The notes below the pieces were generated by a model. The model worked only from the letters and a program-made list of their open reading frames with translations. It did no database searches and was not told where the DNA came from. This document shows, piece after piece, positions 1 through 11,782 of a stretch of DNA of 64,000 nt. The position numbers and the translations under genes are program-made. The stretch spans positions 3,479,501 through 3,543,500 of the forward strand of contig NC_088310.1 of assembly GCF_910592395.1 (NCBI RefSeq), in the 5' to 3' direction. Source of the stretch: Lineus longissimus (lineage: Eukaryota > Nemertea > Pilidiophora > Heteronemertea > Lineidae). The first letter of the stretch is position 1. Every line of letters begins with the position of its first letter.

Positions 1-208
1 ATGGATGTCGATGGATGTTAATATGAATTTTGATATTGTGCATTCTGTTTTGATGTCAGATGGGTAAACGCTCCAGCTAGCAAAAGCTGTCTCAATTCTT
101 CATTGACCCTCTTTCAATAATTTCATTGTTATAAATTTCTTAACTTGTTAAATTCTGAAAAATATTGCATGCTGTTTGAAACTTTCTATCGAAGGCTTTT
201 CTTTTTAG

Positions 209-3200
209 GCAAAGAATGGTGTCTTTGGAAATCAGTCGATGTTGCCAGCAGTATCTTTCGCTTTTAGGATACATGGTAAGTAGAGTGACCTAAGAAGAAA
301 TATCTTTAACAATACTGCTTTAAGGGGAGATAGCGTATCCGGTTACTTATTCTGAATCCGCACATTGATACGGTAATTGTTGGGATGGTTTACTTTGATT
401 GTTCACCCTGAAGAAGTTCAAAATACGTAAAACACTTTTGTATTGACAAGTGTGCTTTTCAATTCATTCTAGATGCACAAATCCTAGAGAATCACATTAG
501 CAATAAAGCAGCCAGGAATGCCAAATGGCGTGAAGAGGTGGAAAAGGAGGTCGAGCGTCTTAAGAACGAGTCCTTGACCCACAGGGACATCGTCTTTGTC
601 CCTAAGGTCGATGTCTACAGGAACCTCCCTGCTAAACTACTGGCTTTTTATCAGTGGTGAGTTTGGCTATTGTAATTTTTTCCCCCAACAAATCCTTGCT
701 GAATTGAGGCTTTTGGAACAAATCCTTGCTCAAAGCTTTTCTAAACAGCTCTTCAAACAAATTCTTGCTCATAGCTTTCCAAACAATTCCTTGCTTAAAG
801 ATGTTCAAACACATTCTTCGTCAAGACTGACAAGTCATTTTGATGTTTTGGTCATTTGGGTGTGTGTGTCTGCGTGTGTGTGTGGGGGGGGGGGGGATAA
901 TGCAGAAACCTCAATAACTTTCATTCTACGGGGTGCATATTAAAGCTACCTTATTACCAAAATGCTTGGCCATGGTGATCAATATTCTTTGGAGAGCCAA
1001 TTCGAAGCAATGTTGGAGACATCTTTACCAAGAACGAAGAATCAGTTTCCGTCTATTATAAAGAATTACCTCAAAAAAGGGTTTAAAATATCAAAAACCT
1101 TTATTTGTAAGTGTATACTCTTCATTGATTCTCATATACTTGTCTATCACTTTCAGGGTTGGACGCCATGACGAGTTCACCTTTGCTTTGAAGACGGATG
1201 ACGACTGTTTCCTTGATGTTGACGCTATCCTTCATAAACTTAAATCTGTCATAACTAAGTCCAATATCTGGTGGGGCAGGTGAGTATGTAGGTGGAGGAA
1301 GGCGCAAAAATTATGGTATGGTTGCCAAGCCTAATAGTGTACGGCCCAAATTGTGGCCTCGGATAGATCATTGACGATTATTTTCTTTGGCACAAGGCGA
1401 AGCTGTCATCCTCTGGACTTCCTTAATGCAATTTACACACAGTAACATCCTCAGCACTGTATTTGTGTCTTTTCTGTAACGTTTTCCTCCTGAGAGGCAG
1501 TAAAGGTAGAAATTGACAGCATGATTTGCTAACCAAATACCGAACAAAAGACAGTCGAAAACATTGAAGAGACCTTTCCAGTATGAGTCATTAAAGTTGT
1601 ACAAATTGGTCACTTCCGGAATCTCAAAGACAACAAGGAAAAGCCTATAAGGTATTGTCGTGACAAAATAAGCAATGCTGACCATGATAAGCATAGATGT
1701 TAACTGACTCTCCTGTTTCGCTCCTTTACGCTCCTGATCCACGCCCATCTTCGTTCGTTTCTTCGATGCTTGGCGTACGGTTAGCACGATGCCGATGTTG
1801 CTGCCTATGATAACCACGGATGGTATGAGGCTGCCAAAGGCCATCTGGAAGTTTGTGAATAGTATTTCGTAATGGGGATGATCCGGTACAGATAGAATAA
1901 GAAATTCCATACCTATTAGAAAAAGACGCAAACAAGCTGTCAAGTAGAAAATTACCAAAAACACCAAACCATTCTTTTAAATTTACGTCATGCATGTTGG
2001 CTTTATGTCAGAACTTAATAGAATGATTCATATCGGTAGTTACTGAGGATAAGAGTTACCAAACAACCACTGTCCATTGTTTTTTCATATATGTATAGTG
2101 CTTTCCACTGATCAAAGCGCTTACAACAGCTGTTACTTTATATATGCATGTAGGTCACCGTAGAAGCACAGTGGGATATCAAGTGGCTGCTATCACTTGC
2201 GGGCTCACTTGGGCTCGACCTGTGAAGGGCAAAGTGTTGACCAACCCGTATACAGAACCCTTGGATTCAGAGTCAGATGCCTTTGCCAGCATACATGCCG
2301 CCATCCCTGTCTTACCTGACTCGCCATCCTTTACGTATTTGTGACAGAAGAATGTTGAAACATTTGCTGTGACAACTATCACTGAAGTGGTAATAACAAT
2401 GGTCTTAGCTTTAGTCACTGTGCATATTCTCTTGGCGACTATCGGGTACCGTATAGCTATGAACCGATCCACCGACATTGCGGCAAGGTTCAGCCCGGAT
2501 AACATGGCACCAGCGTACGTTATAAAATAAAGGAACCTGAAATAACATAGTTGCTGATGATGTTCGTATCAAAGTACAGCTCACGGGGGACTGAATTAAG
2601 GGGAAGTGGAACAGGCTCAGCAGAAAAAACTGTTGAATATCTTGCCGCTACGCCAATTCTCATCAGTGATTAGTGCAATGAAATTTGATTTTATGGTTTT
2701 TGTAAGCCTATTTCAGGCATTGAAGCTTCAGGTCCGCCTATCACGTGACTGATATAAGGCCAGACGGTGAAGAGCATTGACACATCAATCATGTACACAT
2801 CACCATATGCCCGCGCATGTGCAGAGATACTCAAAATAGGTCCTACAAATATCAACTTTAATGTAAAATCGACTTACTGTATACTCCGAAAACAAAATGT
2901 TAATGTATAAATCATTATACTTACTACTACAGTGGTTGTAGCTGGGGGTCACACGTGCACGATCCCACTGTGAGAGATTGATGCCCCCCCCCCCCCCCCC
3001 CCGCCTTCCCACACGCTTTATCAGAATGAAAAACAGCCCTTAACCCAATATGGCTTAATAAACTTACTTGAATTCTAGTTCCCTTGAGTGCCAGAAATTG
3101 GCTCTTTCATTCCACCACATCGGGCCTTCTATCCCCTCTTGAAGGAGAATCACTGCATCCGGAACGGCCATGCCGATCATGTAAACACTTGTAGTGTGTT

Positions 3201-5381
3201 TCCTGTTACATCTCATTGAGGCAACCAAGATGGTCAGTAAGTTGCCAGGAACACCTAACCCAACTAGTATAAAACTTAAATAAAACAACACATCTTTCAC
3301 CATGTAAAATGACACTTCGTCTACTTGATTTGTTACGTTAACATCTGTCTGAGATGAGGTTTCAAATAAAATAACCATTGCAACATATCCTGACTATGAC
3401 TTACTATATGTCTGGAACTGTTGTCAAAATTAAGTCAGTCGTTCTGCACAATTAGCTTTCCATGGAAAAATCAACCAGTTCTACCAAGATTATTCATGAA
3501 TGATTTATGTCCAGAGAGACCAAGGCCAAAGACTATTCTCGCACCAAATCTGGATGTCGTTAGATCGGTCGGCAGCAACTGGGTCTTCGAGCCATTTCGC
3601 AACCTCCTGTAAATATCACAAGAAAGAAATATCAAGTGATTTGTTTCCCTCCTTGTGCGATTTAGTCCGCTCCTTGCGGATGCTCGATCCAGGTCCCTTC
3701 AAACCCGACAATCGTAATAGTGATAACTGATAGGCTAACGTTCTCGCCTCGTTTCATCTCAACAATGATTGATGCGAGGAGTGAGGCAACCGCCGTCGAA
3801 AGTGTTCTGTTTTAATTGTGATGAGTGTTGATAACATGTGAGCCATAAGATAGCCAGATCTCAGTCAATGCTTAATTTTAGTTAATGATTTGTGCATAGA
3901 ACACTCGAGCCAGATATAGAAAATGAAGTCTATAATGGTAATAGACCTAAATTTAGAGATTTGCTAATTTTGACATCAGTTATTTCAGGGTGTGTTTATT
4001 CTTCGTGCATAAAGCAGATTTATCTGCTTTTTATTTTGCCGTCACTATTATCAAACACAGATAGCCTGTGCTTGCTATTTTTGTATTCCATGTTTTGATT
4101 AAGCGAAAATAGAAATAAGCTGACTGCTGAGTACATGTACATGTAGTTTACTGGAACCTCATCACTAAAATCTACATATTACCGTACTTAAAATTTCCCG
4201 AGCCTCTCAATATTTCATGTTGTAGGCTTCAGGCCATTTTCGGAAGTCTCCCTATACCATATACATGTACATGTATACTGTAAACCGACATATTTTCGCG
4301 AAGGTATTTTTTCTCGCATATTTCGCGAACAACCCATTCAATTCTTGCACTCCCACTATCTCCCCTGCTCGCTCCTCAGAAATTACGAAACTTTTATCCC
4401 CTTCTCCAGATTCCGCTACTACTGGTCATTAGATACAACGGGCAAGTGGCGTGAGACCAAGTACGAGGCAGCAACATACCCTCCGTTTGCCTGTGGCTCC
4501 GGTTATGTGGTCAGTGGAGATGTCGTCCAGTGGTTGGCTAAAAATGCTGAATATCTAACTCATTATCAGGTGAGAGAAAGAAACAAGACAATGCTTGTGA
4601 AACCTTTGACAAGATAAATAAGCTTTCACTGATAAATCTAAGCAGTTTTACTTTGTACACCGCAGGTAGTTCGTTCAGAAATTTACGAAAAATGTCAATG
4701 TTATTATTCTATCGAGTGATTATTTCAGGGTGAAGATGTGTCCATGGGAATCTGGCTTGCGGCTGTCCATCCAGATAAAATTGATGTAAGTTATTGGGTA
4801 AATCACATTTCCTAAACTGTTCCTCCAATTTGAATGTAGTATTGACAGCCCCAATGCTGACTGCTGGTTTTAAGCTACATGTAAGTGTCAAAACCTCTTC
4901 CATAACAAAGAAATGAAAAATTACGTGCTTAGCAGATAATGCATCAATACACTATTGTATGGATTTCATAAGTCTATGGCTCACATACCACATGTAGGTC
5001 ACCTCATATACCACAAGCTAAATAGCAGTGCTGATGTCATCATGAAATATCTACTGGTCATGTAATATTTCCTGTGCTTAGAACATTTAAATCTTATTGA
5101 AAGCCGAGCTAAAGAAGTTCTGAAACCGATCGAAAACCAAGCTTAAGAACTTCTGAAACTTATCGAAAACCAATCTGATGAACCTGTCTGTATCCGAGTT
5201 AAGCATGGCATGTGTCATAAGCCTTGAAGTTCTGACTGCTCTTTCATTGCAGGATGACCTCTGGTTATGTGAGAAGAAGTGTGGACCAGGCAGCCTCAGT
5301 TTGCCAGAGCTTTCTCTTTATGAGTTGAATAGGACTTGGCAGAATAAGATGAAATGTGGAAACCCTTGTGGCTGTGTATGA
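209..5381 (+). CDS. B3GALNT2-like: B3GALNT2-like beta-1,3-N-acetylgalactosaminyltransferase (GT31), copy 1, 5' partial
   Basis: Six exons read in phase: 209-275 (tentative), 473-656, 1157-1279, 4410-4569, 4729-4785 and 5253-5381 with TGA. They give 239 C-terminal residues; the N-terminus with its membrane anchor lies before the window. Family 31 enzymes transfer a hexose or HexNAc from a UDP-sugar in the ER/Golgi lumen, and B3GALNT2 adds GalNAc to O-mannosyl glycans. Visible hallmarks, in order, are [10 protein letters not shown], the metal-binding [37 protein letters not shown] and a CGNPCGC tail. The order and spacing follow vertebrate B3GALNT2. All introns are GT-AG. The 1280-4409 intron contains an entire GPCR gene on the other strand. 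Exon 209-275 rests only on splice signals and phase, because its peptide is not clearly conserved. Orthology with B3GALNT2 rather than another GT31 member is likely but unproven. Confidence 0.85.
1368..3378 (-). CDS. Rhodopsin-class GPCR nested in the glycosyltransferase intron, copy 1
   Basis: Three exons on the - strand, 3378-3068, 2536-2220 and 1912-1368, splice in phase to 390 aa. Exon 1 carries TM1 ([11 protein letters not shown]) and TM2 ([14 protein letters not shown]). Exon 2 carries TM3 ending in [12 protein letters not shown], plus TM4. Exon 3 carries TM5, a basic third loop, TM6 ([11 protein letters not shown]), TM7 ([20 protein letters not shown]) and the tail. The layout resembles the invertebrate FMRFamide-receptor-like orphan receptors; the ligand is unknown. 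DRF replaces DRY, NFYLY replaces NPxxY, and the usual disulfide Cys at the top of TM3 is absent. The exon 2 donor (ACAG|GTCGAG) is weak but is the one that keeps phase. A stronger-looking GTGAGC donor at 2209/2208 would break the frame. An AATAAA at 1105-1100 could end the transcript. Confidence 0.75.
2691..2808 (-). pseudogene. Relic second TM2-like segment inside the GPCR intron
   Basis: Between GPCR exons 1 and 2, one - strand frame reads [19 protein letters not shown], then VIGGPEA and a stop at 2693-2691. It aligns with exon 1 ([16 protein letters not shown], then GIEGP), sharing VYMI at one end and I-x-GP at the other, but lacks the conserved TM2 Asp. Copy 2 has the same segment at about 9108-9215. 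I read it as a decayed duplicate of the TM2 coding segment. A working alternative exon is less likely, as no strong flanking splice pair is visible. Confidence 0.3.
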
Positions 5382-5985
5382 TGACTACATGTAGTTAGAA
5401 AATAGGTCATGGGTGTGGACGAGAATAAAAAAAGACTCTAGTCTTAATAATTCTTGGTGAGGATGAACACATTATCAACTTGAAGCCATTGATGTATCGG
5501 TTCTTGCCTGTGGTTCAGGCCAGGTGGACAAGAGCTCCATTGATCGTAGGGGAGAGAAACCTGTAATGTTTGAATCATTCGAAGTTATCTGCCCTTCATT
5601 GAACATATTTCTGGACATTAGTCTCGTTACGTACTCCAATGCAGTGATTGGAGTTTAGAGAGATGACAGGAAAGACCATCTTGACCCTCAATGTATTGAC
5701 ATTGCTCGGCGGAGGCTACGGAGACAATGCCGTTGGAAGTTCAGTGTGGGAAAGACTTGTAGTCTTGCCAATGTCTAATAATCCGAGAAGGTCCTCGGCG
5801 CAACCACCCAAGCAAGGACCCCCGACGGCGAGTTGTCGCAAAAACCGGGGAAACCTGCCGATTTCGAATACCGCATTGTCTGGGATTTTGATGACATGCA
5901 TGTAATATATAGCTGTGGTTGTTTCTTTGTGATTGTGTTTTGTAACCTTACATATGGTTCGTAATAAAGTTGATGTTCATTACCA
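5382..5985 (+). other. Probable 3' UTR of glycosyltransferase copy 1, with AATAAA at 5963-5968
   Basis: The segment between the TGA and the poly(A) signal is well conserved in copy 2 (11783-12258). It includes a stretch (about 5648-5960) that is almost fully open in copy 2 but frame-shifted here by one base. The simplest reading is 3' UTR. A second short gene or a lost coding exon is possible, because some changes between the copies are conservative in one frame. Confidence 0.45.
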
Positions 5986-7434
5986 TACTATAATAATGTT
6001 TTTATCTTTATTCCTATCTCTAATCAATGAACATCCGCAACAGTCAATGTGAACCCTTTAGCCCCCTTCGTCCGCGGGTACAGGCTCATACTAACAATGG
6101 TTAGGCATTGTACGATGTCATAATCAGACTGCAGTGGACCGAAGACAATACATGGGCCAAATCATTCCATGTTGCATGTCACGATGTTACTTTAAAGTAG
6201 ACACATGTGAATTTGGGATCCAAGGTGAACCGTGGACAATGTCTCACTCAGGCTGTGGTGGAGCGAATACTGAGGACCGCTTGGGGTCCGACTGAGACGT
6301 TCAATATACGATGTCACCACCACAAAAATGATAGAATGCACCTTGTCTTTTCCCCCACCGCCCAGCTACTCGAGTTCGCTTCCATCCCTTCGGTCGTCTG
6401 CCACCAGACGACGTCCTGTCTGAGATGAGTCGGAAGACAACATCCTAATGGTGTTCAATGAAGAATACCACACTCAATTCTCAAGGGGAGATAGCGTATC
6501 CGGTAACTCATTCTGAATCCGCACATTGATACGGTAATTGTTGGGATGGTTTACTTTGATTGTTCACCCTGAGGAAGTTCAAAATACGTAAAACACTTTT
6601 GTATTGACAAGTGTGCTTTTCAATTCATTCTAGATACACAAATCCTAGAGAATCACATTAGCAGTAAAGCAGACAGGAATGCCAAATGGCGTGAAGATGT
6701 GGAAAAGGAGGTCGAGCGTCTTAAGAACGAGTCCTTGACCCACAGGGACATCGTCTTTGTCCCTAAGGTCGATGTCTACAGGAACCTCCCTGCTTAACTA
6801 CTGGCATTTTATCAGTGGTGAGTTTGGCTATTGTAATTTTTTCCCCCAACAAATCCTTGCTGAATTGAGGCTTTTGGAACAAATCCTTGCTCATCGCTTT
6901 CCAAACAATTCCTTGCTTAAAGCTGTTCAAACAAATTCTTCGTCAAGACTGACAAGTCATTTTGTTGTTTTGGTCATTTTTGTGTGTTCTACATGGTGCA
7001 TATTAAAGGTTCCTTATTACCAAAATGCTTGGCCATGGTGATCAATGTTCTTTGGAGAGCCAATTCGAAGCAATGTTGGAGACATCTTTACCAAGAACGA
7101 AGAATCAGTTTCCGTCTATTGGTAAAGCATTACCTCTCAAAAATAAGGGTAAAACCTTTATTTTTAAGTGTATACTCTTCATAGATTCTCATATACTTGT
7201 CTATCACTTTCAGGGTAAGACGCCATGACGAATTTAATTTTGCTTTGAGGACGGATGACGACTGTTTCCTTGATGTTGACGCTATCCTTCATAAACTTAA
7301 ATCTGTCATAACTAAGTCCAATATCTGGTGGAGCAGGTAAGTATGTAGGTGGTGGAAGGCGCGAAAATTATTGTATGGTTGCCAAACCAAGTACTGTACG
7401 GTTCAAATTGTGGCCTGGGATAGATCATCGACGA

Positions 7435-9786
7435 TTATTTTCTTTGGCACAAGGAGAAGCTGTCATCCTTTGGACTTCCGTAATGCAATTTACACAGTAA
7501 CATCCTCAGCACCGTCTTCGTGTCCTTCCTATAACGTTTTCCTCCTGAGAGGCAGTAAAGGTAGAAATTGACAGTATGATTTGCTAACCAAATACCGTAC
7601 AAAAGATAGTCGAAAACATTGAAGAGACCTTTCCAGTATGAGTCATTAAAGTTGTACAAATTGGTCACTTCTGGAATCTCAAAGACAGCAAGGAAAAGCC
7701 TATAAGGTATTGTCGTGACAAAATAAGCAATGCTGACCATGATAAGCATAGATGTTAACTGACTCTCCTGTTTCGCTCCTTTACGCTCCTGATTCACGCC
7801 CATCTTCGTTCGTTTCTTCGATGCTTGGCGTACGGTTAGCACGATGCCGATGTTGCTGCCTATGATAACCACGGATGGTATGAGGCTGCCAAAGGCCATC
7901 TGGAAGTTTGTGAATAGAATTTCGTAATGAGGATGTTCCGGTACAGATAGAATAAGAAATTCCAAACCTGTTAGAAAAAGACGCAAACAAGTTGTCAAGT
8001 AGAAAATTACCAAAAACACCAAACCATTTTTAAAAATTTACGTCATGCATGTTGGCTTTATATCAGAACTTAATAGAATGATTTATATCGGTAGTTACTG
8101 AGGATAAGAGTTACCAAACAACCACTGTCTATTTTTTTTCCATACACGTAGCCTGTAGTGCTTTCCACTGATCAAAGCGCTTAAGCCCGCAGCACATTAG
8201 CCGCAAGAGTCCTGAACGCCTGAAAAATCCCTAGTCTGCTACGAACGGCGTCGGCGAACGCGACTTGACGCCACTTGCAGTAACTAAACGCCAAATATCT
8301 CACATGTTTGATTTTTGACGCGTGTCGCCGCGTTTGAACGCAAGAAGAAGCCAGGTGTGTTACGGATGGCCGCCTGACTTGGCGTCGGCGGCGAGGCTAT
8401 GGCCAATCAGCTTGCGTCTTGATGTCACATGATTTCGCGCTGCATGGGCCAGGATGGGTTAAAGTGGCGGAAAAGACGCTACTGGACGCCAATTCTGGGC
8501 AGGTGTGCTCTGACCGGGATCCACTGGCCGCCAACTTTGGCGTCGAGAGGCTTTATATATACATGTAGGTCACCGTAGAAGCACAGTGGGATATCAAGTG
8601 GCTGCTATTACTTGCGGGCTCACTTGGGCTCGACCTGTGAAGGGCAAAGTGTTGACCAACCCGTATACAGAACCCTTGGATTCAGAGTCAGATGCCTTTG
8701 CCAGCATACATGCCGCCATCCCTGTCTTACCTGACTCGCCATCCTTTACGTATTTGTGACAGAAGAATGTTGAAACATTTGCTGTGACAACTATCACTGA
8801 AGTGGTAATAACAATGGTCTTAGCTTTAGTCACTGTGCATATTCTCTTGGCGACTATCGGGTACCGTATAGCTATGAACCGATCCACCGACATTGCGGCA
8901 AGGTTCAGCCCGGATGTCATGGCACCAGCGTACGTTATAAAATAAATGAACCTGAAATAACATGATGTTCGTATCAAAGTACAGCTCACGGGTGACTGAA
9001 TTAAGATGAAGTGGAACAGGCTCAGCAGAAAAAACTGTTGAATATCTTGCCGCTACGCCAACTCTCATCAGTGATTCGTCCAATGAAATTTGATTTTATG
9101 GTTTTTGTAAGCCTATTTCAGGCGTTGAAGCTTCAGGTCCGCCCATCACGTGACTGATATAAGGCCAGACGGTGAAGAGCATTGACACATCAATCATGTA
9201 CACATCAACATATGCCCGCACATGTGCAGAGATACTCAAAATAGGTCCTACAAATATCAACTTTAATGTAAAATCGACTTACTGTATACTCTGAAAACAA
9301 AATGTAAATGTGAAAATCATTATATCTACTACTACAGTGGTTGTAGCTGGGGGTCACACGTGCACGATCCCACTGTGAGAGATTGATGCCACCGCCCCCC
9401 CCCCCCCCGCCCCTTACCACACGCTTCATCAGAAAGAAAAACAGCCCTTAACCAAACATGGCTTAATAAACTTACTTGAATTCTAGTTCCCTTGAGTGCC
9501 AGAAACTGGCTTCTTCATTCCGCCACATCGGGCCTTCTATCCCCTCTTGAAGGAGAATCACTGCATCCGGAACGGCCATGCCGATCATGTAAACACTTGT
9601 AGTGTGTTTCCTGTTACATCTCATTGAGGCAACCAAGATGGTCAGTAAGTTGCCAGGAACACCTAACCCAACTAGTATAAACCTTAAATAAAACAACACA
9701 TCATACACCATGTAAAATGACACTTCGTCTACTTGATTTGTTTCGTTAACATCTGTCTGAGATGAGGTTTCAAATAAAATAACCAT
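7435..9786 (-). CDS. Rhodopsin-class GPCR nested gene, copy 2
   Basis: Exons 9786-9476, 8951-8635 and 7967-7435 splice in phase to 386 aa, using the same borders as copy 1. The exon 3 acceptor is stronger here (CTAACAG). [35 protein letters not shown] and NFYLYCLSG are all kept, as is the missing TM3 Cys. Substitutions include VKDV to VYDV in TM1 and MWWNERAN to MWRNEEAS in the first outer loop. The C-terminal tail differs from copy 1 because one AC dinucleotide is missing in the TTACAC(AC)AG stretch, which shifts the last 20 or so codons. The frame is open throughout, although the host gene copy is dead. An AATAAA lies at 7162-7157. Confidence 0.75.
8184..8550. mobile_element. 367-bp GC-rich insertion in the GPCR copy 2 intron, probably a non-autonomous element
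   Basis: Copy 1 has only about 13 bp (ACAACAGCTGTTA) at this place (about 2124-2136). The insert is much richer in GC and CpG than its surroundings and uses the words GACGCCA, GGCGTC and GGCCGCC on both strands. The ends share only loose inverted similarity, and I see no clear target-site duplication. It lies between GPCR exons 2 and 3 and leaves their splice sites intact. It could equally be an element lost from copy 1. Confidence 0.5.
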
Positions 9787-11782
9787 TGCAACATATCCTG
9801 ACTATGACTTACTATATGTCTGGAACCGCTGTCAAAATTAAGTCAGTCGTTCTGTACAATTAGCTTTCCATGGAGAAATCAACCAGTTCTACCAAGATTA
9901 TTCATGAGTGATTTATGTCCAGAGAGACCAAGGCCAAAGACTATTCTCGCACCAAATCTGGATGTCGTTAGATCGGTCGGCAGCAACTGGGTCTTCGAAC
10001 CATTTCGCAACCTCCTGTAAATATCACAAGAAAGAAATATCAAGTGATTTGTTTCCCTCCTTGTGCGATTTAGTCCGCTCCTTGCGGATGCTCCATCCAG
10101 GTCCCTTCAAACCCGACAATCGTAATAGTGATAACTGATAGGCTAACGTTCTCGCCTCGTTTCATCTCAACAATGATTGATGCGAGGAGTGAGGCAACCG
10201 CCGTCGAAAGTGTTCTGTTTTAATTGTGATGAGTGTTGATAACATGTGAGCCATAAGATAGCCAGATCTCAGTCAATGCTTAATTTTAGTTAATGATTTG
10301 TGCATAGAACACTCGAGCCAGATATAGAAAATGAAGTCTATAATGGTAATAGACCTAAATTTAGAGATTTGCTAATTTTGACATCAGTTATTTCAGGGTG
10401 TGTTTATTCTTCATGCATAAAGCAGATTTATCTGCTTTTTATTTTGCCGTCACTATTATCAAACACAGATAGCCTGTGCTTGCTATTTTTGTATTCCATG
10501 TTTTGATTAAGCGAAAATAGAAATAAGCTGACTGCTGAGTACATGTAGTTTACTGGAACCTCATCACTAAAATCTACATATTACCGTACTTAAAATTTCC
10601 CGAGCCTCTCAATATTTCATGTTGTAGGCTTCGGGCCATTTTCGGAAGTCTCCCTATACCATATACATGTACATGTATACTGTTAACCGACATATTTTCG
10701 CGAAGGTTTTTTTTCTCGCAGATTTCGCGTACAACCTATTCAATTCATGCAGTCCCACTATCTCCCCTGCTCTCTCCTCAGAAATTACGAAACTTTTATC
10801 CCCTTCTCCAGATTCCGCTACTACTGGTCATTAGATACAACGGGCAAGTGGCGTGAGACCAAGTACGAGGCAGCAACATACCCTCCGTTTGCCTGTGGCT
10901 CCGGTTATGTGGTCAGTGGAGATGTCGTCCAGTGGTTGGCTAAAAATGCTGAATATCTAACTCATTATCAGGTGAGAGAAAGAAACAAGACAATGCTTGT
11001 GAAACCTTTGACAAGATAAATAAGCTTTCACTGATAAATCTAAGCAGTTTTACTTTGTACACCGCAAGTAGTTCTTTCAGAAATTTACGAAAAATGTCAA
11101 TGTTATTATTCTATGGAGTGATTATTTCAGGGTGAAGATGTGTCCATGGGAATCTGGCTTGCAGCTGTCCATCCAGATAAAATTGATGTAAGTTATTGGG
11201 TAAATCACATTTCCTAAACTGTTCCTCCAATTTGAATGTAGTATTGACAACTCCAATGCTGACTGCTGGTTTTAAGCCACATGTGAGTGTTAAAACCTCT
11301 TCCATAACAAAGAAATGAAAAATTACGTGCTTAGCAGATAATGCATCAATACACTATTGTATGGATTTCATGAGTCTATGGCTCACATACCACATGTAGG
11401 TCACCTCATATACGACAAGCCAATAGTAGTGCTGATGTCATCATGAAATATCTACCAGTCATGTAATATTTCCTGTGCTTAGAACATTTAAGACTTATTG
11501 AAAGCCGAGCTAAAGAAGTTTTGAAACCTATCGAAAACCAAGTTTAAGAACTTCTGAAACTTATGGAAAACCAATCTGATGAACCTGTCTGTATCCGAGT
11601 TAAGCATGGCATGTGTCATGAGCTTTGAAGTTCTGACTGCTCTTTCATTGCAGGATGACCTCTGGTTATGTGAGAAGAAGTGTGGACCAGGCAGCCTCAG
11701 TTTGCCAGAGCTTTCTTTTTATGAGTTGAATAGGACTTGGCAGAATAAGATGAAATGTGGAAACCCTTGTGGCTGTGTATGA

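Larger units (their letters stand above)
322..6284. repeat. Tandem segmental duplication, copy 1
   Basis: Side-by-side reading shows near-identity with 6483-12573 across exons, introns, the nested GPCR and the 3' flank. Homology starts just upstream of the exon at 473, after the tentative exon 209-275. It stops in a short tail after the poly(A) site. Length differences come from a (TG)n/poly-G tract (about 856-896) found only here, from homopolymer runs, and from an insertion in copy 2. A roughly 200-bp spacer (6285-6482) separates the copies and shows nothing recognisable. Confidence 0.9.
6634..11782 (+). pseudogene. B3GALNT2-like glycosyltransferase copy 2, 5'-truncated and nonsense-broken
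   Basis: Exons equivalent to those of copy 1 lie at 6634-6817, 7214-7336, 10812-10971, 11131-11187 and 11654-11782. Their lengths (184, 123, 160, 57 and 129) and GT-AG borders are the same. In the first exon the Lys codon AAA of YRNLPAKLL is TAA (6795-6797), so the DDD motif and everything after it are lost. No upstream coding exons exist between the copies, because the duplication begins inside the intron before this exon. The later exons remain open ([34 protein letters not shown]), which points to recent decay. Rescue by splicing from copy 1 exons past the stop-bearing exon is not supported by phase. Confidence 0.8.

Noticed and set aside
2208-2209. GTGAGC as the exon 2 donor of GPCR copy 1
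   Set aside because: It looks stronger than ACAG|GTCGAG, but gives phase 0 where exon 3 needs phase 1.
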